DNA from: Chloroflexota bacterium
Lineage (GTDB): Bacteria > Chloroflexota > Anaerolineae > Caldilineales > Caldilineaceae
Direction of reading: 5' to 3'
DNA length: 24,868 bases
NCBI GenBank assembly: GCA_018969295.1
Contig: JAGWYN010000052.1
Span: forward strand, 1-24,868
The notes under the pieces are model-generated. The model saw only the letters and a program-made list of their open reading frames with translations, did not search any database and had not been told where the DNA came from. Made by a program: the position numbers and the translations under genes. Within the stretch, counting starts at the first letter, position 1, and the number at the start of each line of letters is the position of its first letter. This document shows positions 16,955-24,868 of this stretch, in pieces.

Positions 16955-18433
16955 ATGCCGTCAAAGCTGAATATTGTGATGATCGCCTCCGAAGTTGTTC
17001 CCTTTGCCAAGACGGGGGGGTTGGCCGATGTGGTGGGCGCGCTGCCCCAGGTGTTGCAGCGGATGGGGCACACGGTGAGGGTGGTGATGCCCCGTTACGG
17101 CAGCATCGACGGTGCCCGTTACGGGCTGCGCCGTTTTTGGGATTCGTTGGGGGTGTGGATGGGCAACACCCTCGAATGGTGTGCGGTCGATGTCGCTGAG
17201 AGCGGGGGGGTGCCGGTCTATTTTATCGAACACGACCGCTCTTTTGGGCGTTCCGGCCTCTACCACGACGACAGCTTCCACGACTACGCCGACAACCCAC
17301 GCCGTTTTGCCTTGTTGACCCGTGCCGGGCTGCAGCTCTGTCGAGATCTGGGCTTTGCACCTGACATTGTGCATGTGCACGACTGGCAGACTGCGTTGGC
17401 TGCGGCGTATCTCAAGGTCTGGCACTGGAACGACCCGGTCCTGGGCCGGGCGGCCAGCGTGCTGACCATCCACAACCTGGCCTATCAGGGCCAATACAGC
17501 GCCGAACACTACGAATATCTGGGGTTGCAGTGGGGCAACTTCACCCCGGACAAACTGGAAGATCATGGGGCGATCAACTTTCTCAAGGGGGGGATCGTCT
17601 ATGCGGACGCGCTGAACACGGTCAGCCCGACCTACGCCGATGAGACACGCACCCCGGAGCTGGGGTATGGGCTGGCGCCCTACCTGACCGACCGCAAAGA
17701 AGAGTATGTGGGGATTCTGAATGGGGTCGACTATACCCAGTGGAACCCGGCTGTGGACCTGCTGATCCCGGCGCGCTACACGCCTGAGGCGTTGCAGGGC
17801 AAGGCGCTCTGCAAAGCAGAGCTGCAGCGCCGCTTTCATTTGGAAGAGAACCCCCGGATTCCGATTGTGGGGGTGGTCAGTCGGCTGGTGGGGCAGAAGG
17901 GGCTGGATCTGTTGGCGGCCACGATCGAGCGGATCGTCGAGAGCATGGTGGTGCAGTTTGTCGTGCTGGGGTCGGGCGACAAAGGGTTGGAGTCTTTCTA
18001 CGGCGGGCTGCCCGACCGGTACCCTGGGCGGGTGGGCACTTTTATCGGCTACGACAACCTGCTGGCGCACTGGATCGAGGCAGGGGCTGATTTTTTCATC
18101 ATGCCCTCGATCTATGAGCCCTGCGGCCTCAACCAGATCTACTCACTCAAATATGGAACGCTGCCGATTGTGCGTGCGACCGGCGGGCTCGACGACACCG
18201 TGCTCCAGTACGACGAGCAGACGGGGGCGGGGACCGGCTTCAAATTTTGGGAGCCGAGCCCGCACGCCATTTTTGACACGGTGGGCTGGGCGGTCAGCAC
18301 CTATTACGACCGTCCCCAGCACATCGTGCAGATGGTTGCTGCCGCGATGGGGCAGGACTATTCGTGGGAGCGCAGTGCAGCGCACTATCTGGAGCTGTAT
18401 GGCCGGGCGCTGCGCAACAAAGCCCGGCTGTAA
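16955..18433 (+). CDS. glgA: Glycogen synthase (ADP-glucose type)
   Basis: The 492-residue GT5 glycosyltransferase extends alpha-1,4-glucan from ADP-glucose. The sugar-nucleotide motif KTGGLADVVGALP begins at Lys19. VHVHDWQTAL and TIHNLAYQG are the usual N-domain blocks. The C-domain shows GVVSRLVGQKGLDLL and SIYEPCGLNQIYSLKYGTLPIVRATGGLDDTV with the catalytic Glu388. Length and domain order are standard. AAGGAG lies 8 bases before the ATG. It follows menA closely and could be cotranscribed with it, though the two pathways are unrelated. Confidence 0.96.
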   Translation: MPSKLNIVMIASEVVPFAKTGGLADVVGALPQVLQRMGHTVRVVMPRYGSIDGARYGLRRFWDSLGVWMGNTLEWCAVDVAESGGVPVYFIEHDRSFGRSGLYHDDSFHDYADNPRRFALLTRAGLQLCRDLGFAPDIVHVHDWQTALAAAYLKVWHWNDPVLGRAASVLTIHNLAYQGQYSAEHYEYLGLQWGNFTPDKLEDHGAINFLKGGIVYADALNTVSPTYADETRTPELGYGLAPYLTDRKEEYVGILNGVDYTQWNPAVDLLIPARYTPEALQGKALCKAELQRRFHLEENPRIPIVGVVSRLVGQKGLDLLAATIERIVESMVVQFVVLGSGDKGLESFYGGLPDRYPGRVGTFIGYDNLLAHWIEAGADFFIMPSIYEPCGLNQIYSLKYGTLPIVRATGGLDDTVLQYDEQTGAGTGFKFWEPSPHAIFDTVGWAVSTYYDRPQHIVQMVAAAMGQDYSWERSAAHYLELYGRALRNKARL

Positions 18434-18471
18434 GCCGCTGTCAGAGGGGGCCTTCGGGAACGTTTGTCTAG

Positions 18472-18487
18472 GTCCGAGAGAACGGAC
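18472..18487. terminator. Possible hairpin between convergent glgA and reductase gene
   Basis: GTCCG / CGGAC form a 5-bp stem with a 6-base loop in the 63-bp convergent gap, flanked on the right by ACAAAACT. An alternative stem uses TTTGTC / GACAAA. The stem is short, so the call is weak. Confidence 0.27.
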
Positions 18488-18496
18488 AAAACTCCT

Positions 18497-19519
18497 TCAA
18501 GCCTGGCGGCTGTCTTCTTCGTGGGCCACGACGACCCGGCCGCGCTGTTGCCCCTTCAGGATGGTATCGATTTCGGCGTTCAAGCCGGCCAGTGGCACCT
18601 GCCGTGCGAGCGTCTCCAGGTTGGAGAGCTTCCATTCGCCTGCCAGTCGTGCCCACAGCAGCTGGCGTGTGGCCAGTGGGGTGTTGGCGGAGTCGATCCC
18701 CAGCAGGTTGACCCCGCGCAGGATGAAGGGGTAGACGGTCAGTTCCAGGGTGGGGGAGGCCACGTTGCCGCAGGCGGCGACTGTGCCGCCGTAGCGGGTT
18801 GCTCGGAGGGTGGTGGCCAGGATCGGGCCGCCGACGGTGTCGACAGCGCCTGCCCAGCGTTCGCGCAGCAGGGGGCGGCCCGAGCTGTCGTGGACCTCGC
18901 TGCGGTCGATCACCGCTTTGGCGCCGAGCCCGCGCAAGAAATCGGCTTCTTCTGGTTTGCCGGTGGCGGCGACGACTGGCAGACCCAGTTTGCTCAACAG
19001 CGCCACCGCAATGCAGCCGACTCCCCCGGTGGCACCGGTGACCAGCAGCTCGCCGCCGTGCCGCGTCCCTTCGTCGACCCCGTGTGCCAGCAGTGCGTCG
19101 ACGCATTGGGCGGCTGTGAAGCCTGCTGTGCCCAGCATCATGCTCTCCCGCAGCGTCAGCCCGGCCGGGCAGTGCATCGCCCAGCTGGCGGGCACCCGAA
19201 TGTAGCCGCCGAAGCCCCCTGGGGTGCCCACGCCCAGGTCGTAGCCGCTCACCAGCACGGCGTCCCCCGGCTGGAAAGCGGCAGAAGCGCTTTCGACGAT
19301 CACGCCGGCAGCGTCGATGCCCGGCGTGTGCGGGTATTTGCGGGTCACCCCACGGTTGCCGCTGGCAGAGAGGGCATCTTTGTAGTTGAGTGAAGAGTAG
19401 CGTACACGCACCAGCAGGTCGCCGGGCGGCAGGTCGTGGAGGCTGCGCTGGCGGAGGGTGCGTGTAAAGTGGCCGTCTGCCTCTTCTTCGACCCAGAGGG
19501 CCTCAAAGCTGTCTAACAC
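18497..19519 (-). CDS. YhdH/AcuI-type NADPH-dependent oxidoreductase (acrylyl-CoA reductase family)
   Basis: The 340-residue medium-chain reductase carries the YhdH/YhfP subgroup signatures SSLNYKDAL (42-50) and YPHTPGIDAAG (62-72). The dinucleotide-binding motif is VTGATGGVG (160-168), followed by AATGKPEEADFLRGLGA. The zinc-binding Cys cluster of alcohol dehydrogenases is absent, as expected for this subgroup. Characterised relatives reduce acryloyl-CoA to propionyl-CoA; others are called quinone reductases, so the physiological substrate is open. The start is GTG with an excellent AAGGAG 7 bases upstream. It is the last gene of the minus-strand cluster, 45 bp after hisN. Confidence 0.88.
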   Translation of the reverse strand: MLDSFEALWVEEEADGHFTRTLRQRSLHDLPPGDLLVRVRYSSLNYKDALSASGNRGVTRKYPHTPGIDAAGVIVESASAAFQPGDAVLVSGYDLGVGTPGGFGGYIRVPASWAMHCPAGLTLRESMMLGTAGFTAAQCVDALLAHGVDEGTRHGGELLVTGATGGVGCIAVALLSKLGLPVVAATGKPEEADFLRGLGAKAVIDRSEVHDSSGRPLLRERWAGAVDTVGGPILATTLRATRYGGTVAACGNVASPTLELTVYPFILRGVNLLGIDSANTPLATRQLLWARLAGEWKLSNLETLARQVPLAGLNAEIDTILKGQQRGRVVVAHEEDSRQA

Positions 19520-19564
19520 GGAAGATCTCCTTTGGGGATGTCTGGCCTTGCCGAGCGGGCTGGC

Positions 19565-20371
19565 TCAGGCGGGCCGATTCAATGCCTGGATGACGGCGGC
19601 GTGCAGTTCGCCGTTGGTGGCCACGCTGCTGGTCGCACCGACCGGGTCGTTGCCCTGCCAGTCGGTGATGCAGCCGCCTGCGCCCTCGATCACCGGAATC
19701 AGCGCCATCAGATCCCACTCGTTCATGATCGGGTCCATCATAATGTGTGCCCCACCGGTGGCGACCAGCGAATAGCCGTAGCAGTCGCCCCAGTTGTTGT
19801 AGCGGGCGACCTGGCGGGTCAGCTGCTCGTAGGCAGCCCCGTTCTGGTGGGCGAAGACATTCCAGTGGTCTGTGGTGAGAAGGATCGCCTCGGCCAGCCG
19901 TGAGCAGCGCTTCACCTGCACCGGCTGGCCGTTGAGCCAGCTCTGGGTGCCGATCCCGACCAGATAGTCTCCGACGATTGGCTGGTGGATGACACCGAGT
20001 GCTGGGCGGCCTTCCTTGACCAATGCAATCAGGGTCCCAAAGAGATAGGCGCCCGACACAAACGCCTTGGTGCCGTCGATCGGGTCGAGCACCCAGCGGT
20101 AGCGTGCGTCTGGCTGGTGGCTGCCGTACTCTTCGCCCAGCACCCCGTGGTCTGGGTATGTGCGCTCGATCTGTTCGCGCATGGCGAGTTCGGCGTTGCG
20201 GTCTGCGGCGGTGACCGGAGACTCGTCGGCTTTGCGTTCGACGACAAAGCCGCTGCGGAAATAGGGGCGGATGACCGCTGCGCTGACTTCAGCCAGCTGG
20301 CGGGCGAAGGCGAGAAATTCTTTTTGCTCTGCGTCGTCTAAAGTGCCGCTGAATTTGTTGGGTGTGGCCAT
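19565..20371 (-). CDS. hisN: Histidinol-phosphatase, inositol-monophosphatase family
   Basis: The 268-residue Mg-dependent phosphatase has the family metal motifs GEEYG (79-83) and WVLDPIDGTKAFVSG (93-107), plus NEWDLMALIPVIEGAGG (217-233). The segment TKAFVSGAYLFGTLIAL and the YNNWGDCYGYSLVATGGAHIMMDP block are characteristic of the HisN branch, which dephosphorylates histidinol phosphate, rather than of inositol phosphatases. Its ATG lies 4 bp after the stop of the TPR-like gene, so translational coupling is likely. No other his gene is visible; assignment between HisN and a broad-specificity relative is probable but not certain. Confidence 0.87.
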   Translation of the reverse strand: MATPNKFSGTLDDAEQKEFLAFARQLAEVSAAVIRPYFRSGFVVERKADESPVTAADRNAELAMREQIERTYPDHGVLGEEYGSHQPDARYRWVLDPIDGTKAFVSGAYLFGTLIALVKEGRPALGVIHQPIVGDYLVGIGTQSWLNGQPVQVKRCSRLAEAILLTTDHWNVFAHQNGAAYEQLTRQVARYNNWGDCYGYSLVATGGAHIMMDPIMNEWDLMALIPVIEGAGGCITDWQGNDPVGATSSVATNGELHAAVIQALNRPA

Positions 20372-20375
20372 TGGT

Positions 20376-21588
20376 TTATTGATCTTGGGTAGAATCGGGC
20401 TGGTGTCTGCTGTGCGTGGGTTGCAGGTTGAAATAGTGGGCGTAGCGGCTGTGGCTGCTGGCCGGGATGAGGTCCTGGCAGAAGCGCCACCAGATGTGGG
20501 GCAGTTTCTGGCCTCTGGCGGCGGACTTGCTGTGGGTCAGCGCCGTCTGAAAATTGACTTCTGCGGCGGTGGGGTCGCCGCGAAGCGCCCACCCCAGCCC
20601 GGCCAGGAAAAACTGGCTGACGGTCAGCGCTTCTTCGTGGCGCAGGCTGTCGAGAATAATGGCCAGCCCGACCCCGTCTGGGTCGCCGAGATAGTAGCGG
20701 GCCAGGATCAGGTCGAGCGCGTCGACCTCGCCCGATTCGGGCAGGGGGAGGTCGATAGCGCTCTGCCAGTGTTGTCGGGCCCTGGCAGGGTTTTCGAGGT
20801 GGTGGTAGACAAAACCGCTCCAGAAATGACAGCGGCGCGGATTTTCCCGGTCCCGTTGAATCCAGGGCAGGGCTTCCTGGTAGCATCCCTGCTCGATCAT
20901 CCGGCCATAGAAGCTTGGGATTTTTTGGCCGTAGCGTTCGTGGCAGGCGATCGCATGCTGCATCCAGGTGTCTGCTTCGCCGATTTTATGTCGGGCAAGG
21001 GCGAGGAGCGCTTTGAAGTAGCTGAGTGTGGCGTGGAGATAGGCGATCTGGGTCGGGTCGGTCTCTGTGTGGGGGGCGCGGTTGACGAGCTCTTCAAGTT
21101 CGGTGCAGGCGGCCTGGACGATGGCAAGGTGGCTGTACCGGAACGCCTCGTGGGCCAGCAGAGACCAGGCCTCCATGTCGCCGGAGCGAGCCTGTTCGGT
21201 GAGCAGGGCGAAGGCGTCGTCGAGTGCGCCTGCCTGCAGCAAAATGTACGCTCGGTAGAGTTTCCACTCGGAGTGCTCTGTGGGCACGGCAAACTCTTCA
21301 GCGAGCTGGGTGTAGGCGACAGCCTGTTCGTAGCGGTCGTGGCTGGTCAGGTAGGAGAGCAGCTCGAAGAGGGCGGCGAGGCGGATCTGGTCGAGCCGCT
21401 GTTGGGCAGCCTGGCGTTGGGCGAGGGGCAGCTGGCCTAGCCGTTGGACCAGCTGCTGCAGCAGCTCGACGCCGGCTTCGTTCTGTTCGGTGAGCAGCCG
21501 CTGGCCGCGCAGGAGAAGCTCTTCCCAGCTGCCCTTGATGGGAGGAGTCGGTGGGAGAGCAGAGGGGCGGGTAGGGAGGAAGTTTGGG

Positions 21589-21596
<8 letters not shown>
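20376..21596 (-). CDS. TPR-like helical-repeat protein
   Basis: The 406-residue soluble protein is made of repeated Ala/Leu-rich helix pairs (DRYEQAVAYTQLAEEF, GALDDAFALLTEQARSGDMEAWSLLAHEAF, IGEADTWMQHAIACHERY, NPARARQHWQSAIDLP) typical of tetratricopeptide-like solenoids. No enzymatic motif, signal peptide or membrane segment is seen. Its ATG overlaps the stop of the chelatase gene by 8 bp (ATGGCTGA), and hisN follows after 4 bp. It is probably translated in step with the chelatase, for which an accessory or scaffold role is possible but unproven. Confidence 0.82.
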
Positions 21597-23654
<2,058 letters not shown>

Positions 23655-23712
23655 TCAGGTTTCCTTCTGCACCCTTCCTAACAGTCTTTTCTGAGCAGAT
23701 GCCAATGGTTCT

Positions 23713-23742
23713 ACTGTACTACAGACGACAACAGGTGGGCAA
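23713..23742 (-). promoter_or_regulatory. Possible promoter of the chelatase cluster
   Basis: On the minus strand TTGCCC (-35, 4 of 6) and TACAGT (-10, 4 of 6) are 18 bp apart, in the 112-bp gap upstream of chlD. The match is moderate only. Confidence 0.3.
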
Positions 23743-23766
23743 AATCGGGTTCCAGGGCAGGGACAA

Positions 23767-24868
23767 TCATCTGGAAACTGTCGGCAAAAAGAGCTGCACC
23801 GCAGATGTGCTTGGGCGTGTCTGACATTCCAGCGTACACTCTCCAGAGATCATCGGAAGAAAGAGTTGCCCAACAGCCTCCATCGGTTCAACTGGCAGAT
23901 TGCTGGGAGACACCCGTACCCCAAGCACATACTGGCCGGTCCTCGGCAGAGTGACATGAACCGTCTGCGCTGCTGGATCGACACTGCTCACCCAGTGGCC
24001 CTCGCTGAACCACTGAGCTGCGGACCGATCATACCAAAAAAGAGCCAGAGAATTGGGGTCCAGCTCTTGCACAGGCAAATATTCCAGCGTCAACTCGATC
24101 GGTTCGGTAAATGTGTGCTCAGGCTGGGTTTGCCCGTTGACCAGCAGTTCAACGTGAAAGGCTCGACCCACAAAACTGAACAAGGGGTCTGGTACAAGCA
24201 GGGGTGGGGTCTGTTCAACATAGGACAGCGCATAGAGGACATCCGGTTGTTTTTCGACGATCGCAGCTGCCGGAACAGACATGACCGTATGGCCGAAGGC
24301 ACTTTCTGTAGAAAAAACACTGTCGCCTGCACCCTCCAACGGCCATGTCCTCGAATCGCCGTTTTCTGTCGGTACAGGGGGCGGCGTAGTGATTGGGGGT
24401 GGAAGCACGATTGGCGTGTCGGTGGACAGCGCTGTTTCCGAGATGTCCACAACATTGAGGGTGGAGATGGGCAGCAGCAGGGGGCGCATGGGAGTCCGCG
24501 TTGCCGTGGGCGGAACAGGGGTTCGCGTCGCCGTGGCGAGAATGATGGGGGTTCGCGTCGCCGTGGCGCGAATGGGGGTCCGCGTCGCCGTGGCGCGAAT
24601 GGGGGTCCGTGTCGCCGTGGCGCGAATGGGGGTCCGCGTCGCCGTGGGCGGAACGGGGGTCCGTGTCGCCGTGGGCGGAACGGGGGTTCGTGTCGCCGTG
24701 GGTGGAACAGGGGTCCGCGTCGCCGTGGGTGGAACAGGGGTCCGCGTCGCCGTGGGCGGAACGGGGGTCCGCGTCGCCGTGGGCGGAACGGGGGTCCGCG
24801 TCGCCGTGGGCGGAACGGGGGTCCGCGTCGCCGTGGGCGGAACGGGGGTCCGTGTCGCCGTGGGCGGA
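23767..24868 (-). CDS. Surface/secreted protein with Thr-Pro repeat stalk, 5'-partial
   Basis: The frame is open from the right edge of the window to the TGA at 23767-23769, so the true start is outside; the ATG at 24489 is internal. The first visible ~125 residues are a PTRTATPPV nonapeptide repeat, a typical extended stalk. A ~200-residue globular region follows, with ELLVNGQTQPEHTFTEPIELTLEY and GQYVLGVRVSP, suggesting a beta-sandwich. The tail carries two copies of a QLFLPxxS motif (QLFLPMIS and QLFLPTVS), a C-terminal signature seen on many Chloroflexota extracellular proteins. No catalytic motif was recognised. It is transcribed towards chlD, with 112 bp between. Confidence 0.78.
   Translation of the reverse strand, partial: PPTATRTPVPPTATRTPVPPTATRTPVPPTATRTPVPPTATRTPVPPTATRTPVPPTATRTPVPPTATRTPVPPTATRTPIRATATRTPIRATATRTPIRATATRTPIILATATRTPVPPTATRTPMRPLLLPISTLNVVDISETALSTDTPIVLPPPITTPPPVPTENGDSRTWPLEGAGDSVFSTESAFGHTVMSVPAAAIVEKQPDVLYALSYVEQTPPLLVPDPLFSFVGRAFHVELLVNGQTQPEHTFTEPIELTLEYLPVQELDPNSLALFWYDRSAAQWFSEGHWVSSVDPAAQTVHVTLPRTGQYVLGVRVSPSNLPVEPMEAVGQLFLPMISGECTLECQTRPSTSAVQLFLPTVSR
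24490..24868 (-). repeat. 27-bp coding tandem repeat, about 14 units, continuing off the window
   Basis: Near-identical 27-bp units encode PTRTATPPV; several units at the C-terminal end carry ATARI-type variants (PTRTATARI). Every unit keeps the frame. Units nearest the right edge are the most uniform, which suggests recent array growth there. Confidence 0.9.

Noticed and set aside
24490..24868. Regularly spaced repeats that could suggest a CRISPR array
   Set aside because: Units are contiguous with no unique spacers, length is exactly 27 bp, and all units translate in frame as a Thr/Pro stalk.

Overview
The window is a stretch of high-GC bacterial chromosome, most likely from a Chloroflexota (Anaerolineae/Caldilineae-like) organism. 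This assignment is an inference. It rests on secreted or surface proteins with long Thr/Pro linkers, the C-terminal 'FLPxV/LFLPxxS' tails, a menaquinone prenyltransferase beside a CofE-family ligase, and the protein style overall. No rRNA or tRNA gene was seen.

Layout. (1) 1-3544, plus strand: the 3' part of a 2-oxoacid dehydrogenase E2 gene, then a single-chain E1 in which alpha and beta subunits are fused. (2) 11424-3578, minus strand: a probable operon of a CtpA-type S41 protease, smpB, a divergent tgt, a 16S rRNA methyltransferase of the ArmA/Rmt/FmrO type, a HEAT-like helical protein and a large PA14/SH3 lipoprotein. Spacings are small or overlapping from ctpA through the HEAT-like gene. 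(3) About 11508-12405: a gene-poor island holding an IS1634-like transposase remnant, two REP-like palindromes and a 214-bp AT-richer segment bounded by a perfect 22-bp inverted repeat. (4) 12406-15101, plus strand: a duplicated-domain protein with its own good promoter, then an ATZ/TRZ-type amidohydrolase. (5) 15129-18433: cofE-like (minus) divergent from menA and glgA (plus). (6) 23654-18497, minus strand: a chlD-type AAA+/VWA chelatase gene, a TPR-like protein, hisN and a YhdH/AcuI-type reductase. (7) 23767 to the right edge, minus strand: the C-terminal part of a surface protein with a 27-bp coding repeat that runs off the window.

The most notable feature is the chelatase gene. Its AAA+ half and its VWA half lie in different frames, joined across a run of eight A residues that forms a classic -1 slippery site followed directly by small hairpins. 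One gene is therefore predicted to give a 374-residue AAA+-only protein and a 688-residue AAA+/VWA protein. This matches the programmed-frameshift arrangement known for some chlD genes. The second is a complete homologue of the aminoglycoside-resistance 16S rRNA (G1405) methyltransferases, overlapping a TGT with an altered substrate pocket inside a translation-related operon.
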